Of a stretch of 64,000 nt of DNA, positions 25,631 through 36,300 are shown piece by piece. A program made the translations under genes and the position numbers. Source of the stretch: Flavobacteriales bacterium (GTDB lineage: Bacteria > Bacteroidota > Bacteroidia > Flavobacteriales_F > PHOS-HE28); assembly GCA_016721005.1 (NCBI GenBank), contig JADKJM010000004.1, positions 379,197 to 443,196 of the forward strand. The letters run 5' to 3'. The notes under the pieces are model-generated. The model did no database searches, was not told where the DNA came from, and was given only the letters and a program-made list of their open reading frames with translations. Each line of letters starts with the position of its first letter. Position 1 is the stretch's first letter.

Positions 25631-26938
25631 ATGCGCTACGGACCATTCAACCTCTCGCTCTTCGCATTGAGCATTGTATTGTGCACCGCGACAGCGGATG
25701 CGCAGCAACCAGAGCTGACCATCGATCTGGCCACCGCTCTTGAATTCGGCGGTGCACGAAACCTCACCGTGCAGGAGCAACGCGCATTGCAGGATGCCGC
25801 CGAAGCAGACCTCGCAAAGGCCAGCGAATGGTGGCTGCCCGAATTGAGCGTAGGCACTAGTATCAACACCCTCAATGGCACGGCCATGAACGCGGACGGA
25901 CGCTTCTTCCTGGACGTGGATCGGCAGAACTTCTCCGCTGGAGGTGGCGTGCTTGCCTCGTGGGACTTCCGCAATGGCCCTGCCGATGTGAAAGCAGCGC
26001 GCTTGCGTGGAGCGGCCCAGGAACTCGCCGGTAAACAGAACCGCAACGAAGCCTTGCTCGCTGTGGTGCAGACGTACTATGCGCTGGCCACGGCTGATGC
26101 CGAAACGCGTGCCCTCGAACACCTATCGAAGCTTGCGGATAGTGTGGCCATGCAGTTGGGTCTGCTCGTGGAAATCGGTTCTGCATACACCTCGGACCAT
26201 CTGCTGGCGCGTAGCAACCATGCGCAGCTGCGCATCAGGGTGCAACGCTCAAGGAGCGATCGCGCTGAGGCATCCGCACGATTGGCCGCCCTGCTCGACC
26301 TGGATCCCTTAATACGGTTCACCGTCACCGACACAGTGCTTGCGCCCATCGATCTTCCCGGAACGGATCAGCCCGCCGCAGTTAGTGACAGCCTCCAGTT
26401 GATGAGGCCCGACCTGATGGCGATGCGATTGGAACTCGATGCATTAAGCGCCGAACGCAAACGCACCACCACTGGCTTGCTCATGCCCCAACTGCGCGTT
26501 GGTGCCGGTTACTCCGCCTTCGGCGATGTGTTCCAACCGCTGTGGCCTACCGGCGAAGTGAACGCTGCACTCCTGTGGCGTATCCCTTTGGGTCGCATCT
26601 TCCAGGCCGGTGACCTCAAGCAGGCCAACGCGCGCCTTGAGTTGCAACAATTGTCCTTGCGGCGATCGGTCGCCATTGCCAGTGCCGATGTGGAAGCTGC
26701 ACGGCAACAAGTAGAGATCGCTCGCGTGCGCCTTGAACTCGCCCGTGCAGGTGCATCGGATGCTGAGGAGGCCTTCGCGCAGACCATGACTCGCCAACGT
26801 CTCGGGCTGGTGCGTCCCATGGAAACACTGCAAGCGCAGGAGACTGCTGCGGAAATGCTGGTGGAACGAATACGCGCTACGGCGGAATTGAATGCACTGC
26901 AATACCGGTTGAAGGTTGCGCTGGGCGGTGAGTTGTAG
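25631..26938 (+). CDS. Outer-membrane efflux channel of the TolC family
   Basis: The 435-residue protein has a signal peptide (about residues 1-24, TADAQ) and the repeated long-helix pattern of TolC family proteins. It begins at LTIDLATALEFGGARNLTVQEQRAL and ends with the ETLQAQETAAEMLVERIRATAELNALQYRLKVAL helix. It starts one base after the adaptor stop codon and completes the tripartite efflux operon. Confidence 0.9.
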   Translation: MRYGPFNLSLFALSIVLCTATADAQQPELTIDLATALEFGGARNLTVQEQRALQDAAEADLAKASEWWLPELSVGTSINTLNGTAMNADGRFFLDVDRQNFSAGGGVLASWDFRNGPADVKAARLRGAAQELAGKQNRNEALLAVVQTYYALATADAETRALEHLSKLADSVAMQLGLLVEIGSAYTSDHLLARSNHAQLRIRVQRSRSDRAEASARLAALLDLDPLIRFTVTDTVLAPIDLPGTDQPAAVSDSLQLMRPDLMAMRLELDALSAERKRTTTGLLMPQLRVGAGYSAFGDVFQPLWPTGEVNAALLWRIPLGRIFQAGDLKQANARLELQQLSLRRSVAIASADVEAARQQVEIARVRLELARAGASDAEEAFAQTMTRQRLGLVRPMETLQAQETAAEMLVERIRATAELNALQYRLKVALGGEL

Positions 26939-27273
26939 CGGGGAGAGGACCGTTCGTTGATAAGGGTTACGCGCGGTCGCGCACAGCCTCCTCATGCTTC
27001 GCGCCGCAGTGCGGACAGGTCAGGGTGGATCCGAGCATTGGATCTGCCTGGCTCATGACCTGTGTGGCTTGTACCTATACCAGAGTCCTGCTCGGCCTCC
27101 GGGTATTAGGCCCTTGCTCAGGTCACTTTAGTGTCGATCGTCCTCAGGATCGGCTTTTCCAGAGCTGCGCTCTCGGCAGGGCCTTCCCCAACAACACCGG
27201 CAGCAACCAAAGAGCAGCCAGCGCCGGAGCGTCAGCGGGGACGGCCCAAAACCACCACGTCCGCCCCCGCCGG
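26939..27273. other. Intergenic region with a CPHCG mini-frame
   Basis: Between the convergent efflux operon and the peroxiredoxin gene, the only recognisable content is the short zinc-ribbon-like frame at 26967-27056. The rest shows no gene or clear signal. Confidence 0.4.
26967..27056 (-). pseudogene. 29-residue CPxCG fragment resembling the N-terminus of a GDCCVxC protein
   Basis: The minus-strand frame reads MSQADPMLGSTLTCPHCGAK and then HEEAVRDRA before a stop. LGSTLTCPHCG is the pattern with which GDCCVxC-family proteins normally begin, the part missing from the copy at 15564-15758. No DACQ-FY-C or GDCCVxC continuation follows in any frame, so this is probably a stub of a second copy. 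Confidence 0.4.
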
Positions 27274-27885
27274 TCATCCCTCCAATGCGGAAAGGATGGC
27301 CTTCACGCTCATGCGTTCCTTGTAGTTCTCGTCGAAGTGCAGGGCCTTGATCCGCCCATCACGCCCGATGATGAAGGTGGCCGGCACCGGCAACACGCCT
27401 TCCTCGTTGCCGTTGGCCTTGTCCACGTTCAAGCCCATCAACTTCAGTTTGCTGCGCTGTGCCTTGGGCATTTCGAAGGCGGTGCCGTAAGCGCACATGA
27501 TGGTGTACGCGGGATCATGGATCACGCTGAAGGTGGCGCCACTCTTCTTCACGATGTCCTCCGCGCTCTCGGGCACTTCGGGCGATATGGCCAACACCAC
27601 GGCGTTCTTCGCCGTGATCAGCGACAAGCTGTCCTGTAGATGGCTCATGTGCTTGTTGCAGTAGGGGCACCATGCACCGCGGTAGAACACGACCACCACT
27701 TCGTGTTTCTGGGTAAGTGCTGAAAGGTCCACGGTGGCCCCATGGATATCGGTGGCCATGAATGCCGGAGCGGCGTCGCCCACCTTGAGCGTGTTCAGTT
27801 CGCCACAGTGTGGTTTCGATGGATCCTGCGCGCAGCCTGGAACGGTAGCAGCGAGGGACAGGGTGATCAGGAAGTGCTTGAACAT
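27274..27885 (-). CDS. Peroxiredoxin-like lipoprotein (AhpC/TSA, thioredoxin fold)
   Basis: From the ATG at 27885 the protein has 203 residues with a lipoprotein signal (LAATVPGCAQD). A redoxin domain has the active-site stretch VVFYRGAWCPYCNKHM (about 75-90, CxxC type). A later VPATFIIGRDGRI strand contains the cis-proline of thioredoxin folds. It should act in the cell envelope as a thiol peroxidase or reductase. The longer frame from 27939 would put extra residues before the signal and is less likely. Confidence 0.85.
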   Translation of the reverse strand: MFKHFLITLSLAATVPGCAQDPSKPHCGELNTLKVGDAAPAFMATDIHGATVDLSALTQKHEVVVVFYRGAWCPYCNKHMSHLQDSLSLITAKNAVVLAISPEVPESAEDIVKKSGATFSVIHDPAYTIMCAYGTAFEMPKAQRSKLKLMGLNVDKANGNEEGVLPVPATFIIGRDGRIKALHFDENYKERMSVKAILSALEG

Positions 27886-28018
27886 TGCTGTTTCAATTTG
27901 GTATGAGTTCGGTTGGAATTGGGATAAGTGTGAATACATGGCCGGGTGCCATGGCGCGCGGTGCCTTCATCGCGGTTGCTGGTGATCACGTGGCCACCAC
28001 CGCGCAAGGGGGCGTAGC

Positions 28019-28606
28019 TTACCGTACACATTTGTTGCGGTCGCGGATGGTGCTCGGCGCCACGCCGAAATTCGGATCGAGGGTGATGCCGGGATGTTGT
28101 TGTGCAATAGCGATACGCAGCAGCGCCATATGGTGGATCGCATGATCGAAGGCATAGGCGAGTTCACGGAAAAGCGAGGTGCCCATGCGTTCGCATGAGG
28201 AGCCATCGTAGCTGTGGTCGGCGATCAGGACCAGGGCCTCGTCGCTTGTCAGGTCACCTGTCCAACTGCGCAGTTGCGCCAGTTTGCCAAGTGCGATCAC
28301 GCGCTCGTTCTCCAGTGACTTGTCGCGTTTGCGTGCATCGTAATCAAGCGTGCCGTCCGTAGCTTCCATCAGGCAGATGTAGAACTCCAGGATATGCCGC
28401 ACGTGTTGGCCGATGCTGGAATCGCTGAGTATGGGCACCGGTGCCGCATAGTCCATCTGTCCCAAGCGTTCCACCAGAACGTGCAATTCATCGAACTGCA
28501 ATTGGGCATGAACGACCAACGTGCGGGGCTTGCGCGATCCGGGTAGGACCGGATGCTCCTCGATCGCGATCTCCTCAACAACCGAGGCTATTGTTGGCCA
28601 GCTCAT
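28019..28606 (-). CDS. DinB-family four-helix protein
   Basis: The 195-residue protein matches the DinB-like fold: a four-helix bundle with metal-binding histidines, seen as IGQHVRHILEFY (about 66-77) and AFDHAIHHMALLRIAI (about 151-166). Members are thiol-dependent metalloproteins of mostly unknown activity. Its ATG overlaps the stop of the YceI gene by one base (TAATG), so the two are translated together. Confidence 0.8.
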   Translation of the reverse strand: MSWPTIASVVEEIAIEEHPVLPGSRKPRTLVVHAQLQFDELHVLVERLGQMDYAAPVPILSDSSIGQHVRHILEFYICLMEATDGTLDYDARKRDKSLENERVIALGKLAQLRSWTGDLTSDEALVLIADHSYDGSSCERMGTSLFRELAYAFDHAIHHMALLRIAIAQQHPGITLDPNFGVAPSTIRDRNKCVR

Positions 28607-29169
28607 TATTCAGTGGCAAACTCGGCTTTCACTGTTACCTCCACGGTCTTGGCCACGTTCGTACTTGGCTTGCCACTCTCGAATGAGACTCCGTACTCAG
28701 CAAGTACCAACGGGAACTTGCTCTCGATGCCCACCTTACCGCTCTTGACGGTTATCGTGCCCGTGGTGCTCACCGGGTTCGTCTTGTCCTTGATCGTCAT
28801 CTCACCGCGCACGTTGGCGGTGTAGCTACCATCCTTGGTGAAGTCGATGCCGGAGAGGTCCGTGATCGTTCCTTTGAACTTCGCTTTCGGATACTTCTGC
28901 GTATCGAGGAACTTGTTGCTGTTGAAGTGCTTTTGCATCAACGCCTTTTCGAACTCGAAACCTTGCATGGGGATACTGAACACCACATCACCGGTCTTGG
29001 GGTCGATGGTTCCGGTACCGGTGTTGTTGGTCGCGCGGATATCCTCGGCAGGAGTCGAACTGAAGAACTCTGTTTGAACTGCGCGGCTTACGTATTTGCC
29101 ATCAGGCAATGGAGCAAAGGCCAGTGTGGCTGGGAGCAGAGCAACGATAAGAAGATGTTTGATGTTCAT
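28606..29169 (-). CDS. YceI-family lipid-binding periplasmic protein
   Basis: The 187-residue protein has a signal peptide (about residues 1-18) and a YceI lipocalin-like beta-barrel. It shows the conserved core PMQGFEFEKALMQKHFNSNKFLDTQKYPKAKFKG pattern (residues about 67-101). YceI proteins bind isoprenoid lipids such as ubiquinone or menaquinone precursors. It is the first gene of a two-gene unit with the DinB-like protein. Confidence 0.9.
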   Translation of the reverse strand: MNIKHLLIVALLPATLAFAPLPDGKYVSRAVQTEFFSSTPAEDIRATNNTGTGTIDPKTGDVVFSIPMQGFEFEKALMQKHFNSNKFLDTQKYPKAKFKGTITDLSGIDFTKDGSYTANVRGEMTIKDKTNPVSTTGTITVKSGKVGIESKFPLVLAEYGVSFESGKPSTNVAKTVEVTVKAEFATE

Positions 29170-29206
29170 GGTCGTTAGGTGTTCGTTGTTTCGTTTCTAG
29201 TTCCAT

Positions 29207-29710
29207 TCAAGGGATGAGGGCACATTTCTCGAGCACCACATGCTCGTAGAGCTCCAGATCGGGGTCAAATGCCGCACCGGCCCGGATCACGCCTTTGATC
29301 GTCACGGCATCACCGACGTTGAGCCCGGCGGCTTGTGCGTTCGTGCTGGCCAGGAAGGTGCATCGCACACCGGCCGGGGCATCTCCGCTTTCAAGCAACA
29401 CCACGTTCTGTCCGCTCAGGTCGGTATCAAGGCTCTTCACGGTACCACTTACTTCGAGCACCTTGCTTTCACCTTCGGCGTCCAGATATTTGGCATTCGC
29501 GGTCTGCGTGTTATCCAGAAACTCCTGGGCCAATGCTCCTGCCTCGATGCGTGCATCAGTGGAGGTGGCCTGCACATCACGCTTGGGCATGTTGTAGAGA
29601 TAGATGCCGTAGGTGGCTCCAGCCAGGATCAGGACGAGCCCGCCCAAGAGACCTTTGCGGATCAAGCCGCGGCGGGTGCTGCGCTCTTTGGTGGACATGG
29701 GTTTCGACAT
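29207..29710 (-). CDS. Membrane-anchored OB-fold (tRNA_anti-like) protein
   Basis: The 167-residue protein has one N-terminal membrane span (GGLVLILAGATYGIYLYNM, about 24-42). A C-terminal OB-fold domain of the tRNA_anti-like type follows, with the pattern VLEVSGTVKSL, VVLLESG, VRCTF and VGDAVTIKGVIRAG. Such proteins are common in Bacteroidota close to YceI genes. The function is unknown. The start could also be the ATG five codons later. Confidence 0.75.
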   Translation of the reverse strand: MSKPMSTKERSTRRGLIRKGLLGGLVLILAGATYGIYLYNMPKRDVQATSTDARIEAGALAQEFLDNTQTANAKYLDAEGESKVLEVSGTVKSLDTDLSGQNVVLLESGDAPAGVRCTFLASTNAQAAGLNVGDAVTIKGVIRAGAAFDPDLELYEHVVLEKCALIP

Positions 29711-29994
29711 GGTGCGTTGCGGATCTCTCGTGTTTTCGAGTCCTCAGTCGCAGCTGAATTTGGAACCTTACACCTGTCACAGGGCGGCTCGTGTTCAGAC
29801 AACGGCAACGGCGTTGGGGCATTAGTGGGATCAAGGTCCATTGCTTGGCAGCGCGTGGCTACAAGCCGACGGCCTCCATGTCAGCATCAATCAGGCATCC
29901 ACAGGCTTCTTGCCGTCTGGATCCGCGTGCGTGAAAACAGTTGGAGCGTGTCAGGCCTACGCGGCCCGATGTACCGTGGATCCTCCGTGCAGGT

Positions 29995-31221
29995 TCAGGA
30001 GGTCGCGACCCGCTCGGTCGTAAGCACCTCCACCTCGCCTTGCAGGGTGCGGTGTACGGGACATTTATCCGCGATCTCCAGCAAGCGTGTCCGTTGCTCG
30101 GGATCCAAGGCACCCACCAATTCGATCTCGCGTTGGAAGCGATCCACCTTGTTCGTGTTGCTCTTGTCGCATGCTTCGCAGTCCTGCACGTGGATCTTGT
30201 CATGGTCCACACGGACATAAGCGCCTTGCAGGTCCCAACCCTTCCGTTCGGCGTACATCTTCATCGTCATGGCCGTACAGGCACCCAACGCCGCGGAGAG
30301 TAGATCGTACGGTGTAGGACCCAGGTCGTTGCCACCCACTTGCGTCGGTTCATCGGCGGTGAGCGCGTGCCGACCGGCCTGGAGTTGGGTGGTGTACCCC
30401 TCGTTGCCGATATGGGCCACCACGGAAAAGGTGGACTCCGGTCCCGCCGCTGGCTCCGATACAGGTAAGTAGCGTGTCGCCCAGGCCGCGATCATGTGCC
30501 CGGCATAGAGCGAATCCGCGTGTGTTGAAAGCAAGTGATCGGCGCCGTCCAGGGAAAGAAAGCTCTTGGGGTGCCGCGCCGCGTGGAAGAGCTTGGCCGC
30601 GTTGTCGATACCCACCACATTGTCCTGCGGACTGTGCGCGATCAACAACGGCTTGCGCAGGTTCTCCAGGATCTCCGCCAGGTCCTGTCGTTCGAGGTCC
30701 TCAATGAATTCCTTGCGGATGGTGAACGGACGGCCACCGATAGAGACTTCGGCCTGACCTTCCTCCGCAATGCGATCCAGTTTGCCGGAGAACAGGTGGC
30801 GGATATGGCCGATATCTCCCGGCGCACCGATGGTGGCCACGGCCTTGATGTGATCGGCACTGGCGGCGGCCACCAGCGCTGCGGCACCGCCAAGGGAGTG
30901 CCCGATGAGGAGGACCGGGGCCTCATGCGCTTCGGCCATGTACCGCATGGCCGCGTGCAGGTCGGCTACGTTATGACTGAACGTCGTCTTGTCAAATTCC
31001 CCTTCACTGTCCCCCAGCCCGGTGAAGTCGAATCGAAGCACTCCGAAACCCCGATCGGTGAGTGCACGGCTGATGTTGCGCACAGCAGAGAGGTCCTTGC
31101 TGCACGTGAAGCAATGCGCGAAGATGGCATACTGTAGCGGCGCCCGATCTGCCGGAAGATCAATACGCGCACTCAGTTGTGCTCCGCTGTCGTTGGTGAA
31201 GTTGATCTTCGTACTGCGCAT
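29995..31221 (-). CDS. Alpha/beta hydrolase fused to an OsmC-like domain
   Basis: Residues 1-250 form an alpha/beta hydrolase with the nucleophile elbow IGHSLGG (about 104-110), a catalytic aspartate in SPQDNVVG and histidine in DGADHLL. Residues about 270-405 form an OsmC/Ohr-like domain with the reactive cysteine in SAALGACTAMTMKMYA and a second in DKCPVHRTL. OsmC proteins reduce organic hydroperoxides; the fusion probably acts on peroxidised or acylated small molecules. No signal peptide, so cytoplasmic. Confidence 0.9.
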   Translation of the reverse strand: MRSTKINFTNDSGAQLSARIDLPADRAPLQYAIFAHCFTCSKDLSAVRNISRALTDRGFGVLRFDFTGLGDSEGEFDKTTFSHNVADLHAAMRYMAEAHEAPVLLIGHSLGGAAALVAAASADHIKAVATIGAPGDIGHIRHLFSGKLDRIAEEGQAEVSIGGRPFTIRKEFIEDLERQDLAEILENLRKPLLIAHSPQDNVVGIDNAAKLFHAARHPKSFLSLDGADHLLSTHADSLYAGHMIAAWATRYLPVSEPAAGPESTFSVVAHIGNEGYTTQLQAGRHALTADEPTQVGGNDLGPTPYDLLSAALGACTAMTMKMYAERKGWDLQGAYVRVDHDKIHVQDCEACDKSNTNKVDRFQREIELVGALDPEQRTRLLEIADKCPVHRTLQGEVEVLTTERVATS

Positions 31222-31347
31222 GTTCCGTGGGCTTGTTGGTGGTGTTCAGTAGCGACGCAAGTCTTGCAATCAACATCATCGCGAACCTATCCCAGATCCG
31301 GTCGACTCGTGGGTACTGGTCGGAATTATCGGCAAACCTGACCGTTC

Positions 31348-32355
31348 GTGTGCGACATCCGGTGGCACTCCGTGCTAAACGCCGAAACAGGCACACCGAT
31401 GCGGAAGGATGTGGATCCTACCTTTCCGGAGACATACGCGGACTTTTGCTTGCAGTGGCGTCAGGTAGTTCAGCAGCGTCCGACCCTACACCACTTGGAT
31501 CACACACCAATCTCACGCATACCCTTCATATCAGCCCTTGTGGTCGCCGCGTCCCTGACGGGATGCGCACATACAGATTTTCTGGGCTATGCCTTGGACC
31601 AGCCCGCCGAGCGGATCGAGCTGCCAAAGGAATTGCGGGAGGTTTCCGGGCTGGCTTGGTGGGACAAGGACCACATCGCCATGGTCCAGGACGAACAAGG
31701 AGATCTCTTTGTGTACGACATCAGTCGGAAGAAGATGATCCACGATAAGGACTTCGGCAAGCGGGGTGATCACGAGGGTGTGGCCAGTGATGGCGAGCAG
31801 CTTTACATCGTGCGTAGCGATGGCCGGATCTACCGAACGCAGGGTGTTTCCGGCAAGGATGTGGAACACTGGGATACACCGCTGAAAGCCCAAAATGATG
31901 TGGAGGGAATATGTTGGGATCCGGTTCGGCAGCGACTGTTGCTTGCGTGCAAGGCAGATCCCGGCGCAGGCCTCGACCCGAAGAACCAACGCGCGGTGTA
32001 TGCCTTCGACCCGGCATCCGGTGAAATGGATGATGCACCTGTTCTGGTCCTCGCCTTGGACAGCATCGCACCGGCCCTTGCGCGACGCGGACAACGGTCC
32101 GTCGGTTTCCACTTTGCCCCTTCCGCGATCGCCATCCATCCGGGCACAGGTCAGGTGTGGGTCCTTTCTGCGAAAGACCCCATGATCGTTGTCGTGGACG
32201 CAACCGCTAGGGTGATCGATGCCACACACTTGGACCCCTTGCTCTTCCCGCAACCCGAAGGACTCACCTTCGATCCGGACGGATCACTCTACATCTCCAG
32301 CGAGGACAAGGGACACGGTCGCTTGCTGGTATTTCAACATCGCACCGCCCGATGA
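31348..32355 (+). CDS. SdiA-regulated/SMP-30-like beta-propeller lipoprotein
   Basis: The C-terminal about 260 residues form a six-bladed propeller-like domain of the SdiA-regulated type. Motifs are LREVSGLAWWDKDHIAMVQDE, GDHEGVASDGEQLYIV, DVEGICWD and PEGLTFDPDGSLYISSED. A lipobox (VAASLTGCAH) lies at codons 64-73 of the longest frame, so the true start is probably a TTG at 31495 that gives a normal 23-residue signal peptide; 31348 and 31399 are ATG alternatives. It overlaps the next gene by four bases. Confidence 0.72.
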   Translation: MCDIRWHSVLNAETGTPMRKDVDPTFPETYADFCLQWRQVVQQRPTLHHLDHTPISRIPFISALVVAASLTGCAHTDFLGYALDQPAERIELPKELREVSGLAWWDKDHIAMVQDEQGDLFVYDISRKKMIHDKDFGKRGDHEGVASDGEQLYIVRSDGRIYRTQGVSGKDVEHWDTPLKAQNDVEGICWDPVRQRLLLACKADPGAGLDPKNQRAVYAFDPASGEMDDAPVLVLALDSIAPALARRGQRSVGFHFAPSAIAIHPGTGQVWVLSAKDPMIVVVDATARVIDATHLDPLLFPQPEGLTFDPDGSLYISSEDKGHGRLLVFQHRTAR

Positions 32356-33350
32356 AGCGCGATCGGTTCCTGCTGCTCGCGCTTCTGTTCGCCTCAAGCG
32401 TGGGTTGGGCGCAAACCACGGATAGCACCGCGTATTGCGATCCATCGTGCATCGGACAGCCACGCCCAAAAGGGTTCGAGCTGAACTATGAACGCATGCT
32501 CGACTACGGGATCACCGGAGTGCGGAACGACATTACACCAGGCGATTATGCTGCGGAGGTCCGGCGCAATGCGCGGTGGAAATTGAAGGTGCGCGTCCCC
32601 GTGTACAACACCAAGGCCTGGAAGGTGAACTTGGGAGTTGGGTATTCCAGCGAGAACTATTCCTTGGAACGTGAGAGCGGACAAGCGGAACAAGTGCTCG
32701 ACCTCCTTGAGGACATCCGCCTGCGCTCCCTTTCGGCCGGTGTGTACGTCGTCAAACCTTTCATCGGGAAGCACTACATGGTCCTGCGCACCAACTCAAG
32801 CCTCAATGATGATGGGGGAGCCATCGTGGACAAGGGCAATATCATGAAGCATGAAGTGGCGCTGGCCTTCGGTGTCAAGCGCGACCCGTACACGGCATAC
32901 GGTGTGGGCGTGGCGTTCAGCTATACGTTGGGGCGCGCCAGGATCCTGCCGCTCATCGCCTACGACCACAGCTTCGACCCGCATTGGGGGCTGGAGATCC
33001 TGCTCCCCTCGCACATCCGTGCGCGCTATGCCTTCGGCCAGGGCAACCTCCTGCTGTTCGGCGCCAAGGTGGACGGTGCCAACTACAATATCCGCCTCCA
33101 GGGCCAAGGGCTTGATGGCATCTACTTCCTCGAACGTTCAGATGTGCGGGGTTTTGTGCGCTACGAACGCGAGATCCACGACTGGCTCTGGTTCGGTGCG
33201 GACCTGGGGTACAATATGAACATCGATCTTTCCCTGGTGACGGACCACGGCGCCCGGCGCGGTGATGTGATCCTCTCCAACACCGTGGCCAGTGCGATCT
33301 ATTTCGGTGCCGGGATCTTCGTGGTACCTCCCAGAAGCATGTGGCAATGA
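32352..33350 (+). CDS. Outer-membrane beta-barrel protein of unknown function (DUF6268-like)
   Basis: The 332-residue protein has a signal peptide (about residues 1-20, SVGWAQ). It then shows alternating hydrophobic strands ending in aromatic residues, typical of an outer-membrane barrel of the DUF6268 type. It overlaps both neighbours by four bases (ATGA), so it is co-translated with the lipoprotein and the phosphoesterase-barrel protein. No catalytic motif was seen. Confidence 0.65.
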   Translation: MKRDRFLLLALLFASSVGWAQTTDSTAYCDPSCIGQPRPKGFELNYERMLDYGITGVRNDITPGDYAAEVRRNARWKLKVRVPVYNTKAWKVNLGVGYSSENYSLERESGQAEQVLDLLEDIRLRSLSAGVYVVKPFIGKHYMVLRTNSSLNDDGGAIVDKGNIMKHEVALAFGVKRDPYTAYGVGVAFSYTLGRARILPLIAYDHSFDPHWGLEILLPSHIRARYAFGQGNLLLFGAKVDGANYNIRLQGQGLDGIYFLERSDVRGFVRYEREIHDWLWFGADLGYNMNIDLSLVTDHGARRGDVILSNTVASAIYFGAGIFVVPPRSMWQ

Positions 33351-36300
33351 AACAGGGTCGAACCCTACTCGCAGCACTCGCCCTTCTGCTCCTAACGATG
33401 GGTAGCAAGGCGCAAGTGCCCGCTGCCACACATGTCCTCTATGCAATTGGAGATGCAGGTGAGAGCGGCGAGGACTACAGCGCACCGGTGCTGCGGCTGT
33501 TGGATAGCTTGGTGCAAGCGGATGCGCCCACCGAACGCACCATCCTCTTTCTCGGGGACAACATCTATCCGCTGGGCCTCCACAGCAAGGATCACAAACT
33601 GCGCGCTGCGGATGAAGCCCGTCTCGATGCGCAGTTGAACGCGGTGAAAGACCTCGACGCGCGCGTGATCTTCATCCCCGGCAATCACGACTGGCAACAG
33701 GGCGGCGATCACGGAATGAAGTTCGTCCGTCGGCAGGAGGAGTATGTAGAGAAGGCCCTCGGGAAAAAGGCCTTTCTGCCGGACGATGGCTGTCCGGGTC
33801 CCGTTCTGCTGAAGTTGGGAAAGGATGCCGTGTTACTGATCCTGGATACGCAATGGTGGCTTCATCACCATCGCAAACCAGTGGGGGAGAAGGACGGATG
33901 CGAATTCGGATCGGAGGCGGATGTCATCGCAGCACTCAGCGAGGAACTGAAGGACGCGAAAGGCAAGCGCATCATCGTGGCCGGGCACCATCCGCTCTAC
34001 ACCCAAGGCGAGCATGGCGGGCACTTCCCACTGCGCGAACACCTCTTTCCGTTCACCGCTTTATCCCCCAAGGCCTATGTGCCATTGCCTGTTCTGGGCA
34101 GCCTTTACCCGCTGTACCGGAAACTCTTGGGAGATGTGCAGGACCTCGCGCACAGCGAGTATCAGGACATGCGCACCGCATTGCTGGGTCAGTTCAAACA
34201 AGTTCCTGGCTTGGTGTATTTGGCTGGGCACGAACATGGTCTGCAGTACCGAGAACAGGACGGCGTTCATCATGTAGTGAGCGGTTCCGGTTCGAAAGCA
34301 ACGTACTTGAGACACTCCAAGGACGCGGCCTTCCTGCGTTCAGAACGTGGTCTGGTAAGGCTGGTGGTCCATGATGATGGCAGTTTGCGCATCGGCTATC
34401 ATACGATCAGCGGAGGAACAATTCCAGCTTATGAAGTATCCATTCCAGCGCCTCCAAGTGGGATCCCCGTTGCCGCAATTCCCAAGGACACGACCACTGA
34501 TCTCGCGGCAGGCATCGCACCCAATGCGGACTTGAAAGCGAGTTGGATGCACCGGATGTTCTTCGGCTCGCTGTACCGCGACCTGTGGACAACGCCGGTA
34601 AGCCCGCCTTTGATGTTGCTCGATACGTTGCACGGCGGGGCTGTTCCGAAGAAATTGGGCGGCGGAATGCAAACACGCTCGTTGCGTTTGAAGGCCGCTG
34701 ATGATCGCGAGTACGTCCTGCGTGATGTACACAAGTATCCTGCGAACGCACTTCCGTTGGAGCTGCGCGGAACGATCGCCGAACAACTCGTGTCCGATGG
34801 CATTGCGGCCAGCAATCCGTATGCAGCCGTGGTGATGCCACCTCTTTCCCGCGCCGTGGGAGTACCTTTTCTGCGGAGTGAATTGGTACGCATACCACAC
34901 CAAAGGGCGCTTGGTGAATACGATGCGCTCTTTGGTGGAACATTGGCGCTATTGGAGGAACGCCCGAAAGGCGATGTGGAGGAACGCGAGGATCTCGGTG
35001 GTGGCGAAGAGATCATCGGGTCGGGCGACTTGATCCATGCCTTGCACTCGCACCAGGACCATGTAGTGGACGATCGCGCAATGGTACGCGCACGGCTGTT
35101 CGATATGTTGATCGGTGATTGGGATCGGCACGATGATCAATGGCTTTGGAGCGTACACAAAGAGGGGAAGCGCACAGTGTACCGCCCGATCCCGCGCGAT
35201 CGCGATCAGGCCTTCTTCACCCAGAACGGACTGCTCCCCAAGATCGTGAGCCGCAGGTGGGCCATGCGCAAGTTCCAGAGCTTCGGTCCGGACATCCGCG
35301 ACATATCGGGACAGAACTTCAATGCGCGCTATTTGGACCGCGCCTACCTCGCCGGACTTGCATTAGAGGATTGGCTCGAGGTCGCCGACAGCATGCGCAC
35401 GCAACTCACCGATGCGGACATCGACGCGGCCCTCGCGCTGTTCCCGGACACCGCACGCACCCTGCATGGAGCGCGTATCGAAGCTGGCCTTAAAGGTCGA
35501 CGAGATCGACTTTCAGAGATCGCCGAACGCGCCTACCGCGAACAGGCACATACCGTGGATATCGTCGGCACCGACGAGGACGAATACATCGAAGTGATCC
35601 GCGAAGGAGATGAAGTGATCGTGCGCATGTACCCCTTGCACAAGGGTGAAAAGGTCAAGGATGAATTGATGTACGAACGCCGCTTCCATCGCTCGGAGAC
35701 GCGCGAGATCCGGATCTACGGCCTGGAGGGTCACGACAAGTTCGAAATGACCGGCGAAGTACGGCGAAGCATCAAAGTGCGCGTCATCGGCGGCACCTCG
35801 AAGGATGTGATCCACGACCACTCGCTTGTGCGTGGGCCGTCCTGCCAGACCGTGGTGTACGAGACCCGGATCCCGGGGAAGAAGAAGAACAAGTTGAAGC
35901 TCGAGAAGGAGACGCGTCTGCGGATGCGCAAGGTGGAGCATGCATTGGAGTACGACCGCGAGTCCTTCGTACACGACCGCCTCATGCCCCTCGTCAACTT
36001 AGGCAGCAACCCCGATGATGGCTTTTTTTTCGGTGCGGGTTTCAACTACACACGACAAGGTTTCCGTGTGGAACCTTACAAATGGAGGCACCAGGCGATG
36101 GTATCCTTTGCCCCACGGACCGGAGCCTTTTTTGCACGTTACCGAGGCCAAGTGAACGAGGTGATGGGCCGCTGGGGATTGGGCATGGAATTGAATGCGC
36201 TTGCGCCCGACTTCAACCACAACTTCTTCGGCTTCGGCAACAACACACCCGACATCACGGACCGCGAAGACTACGCGTACCGTGTGGATATGATGCAGTG

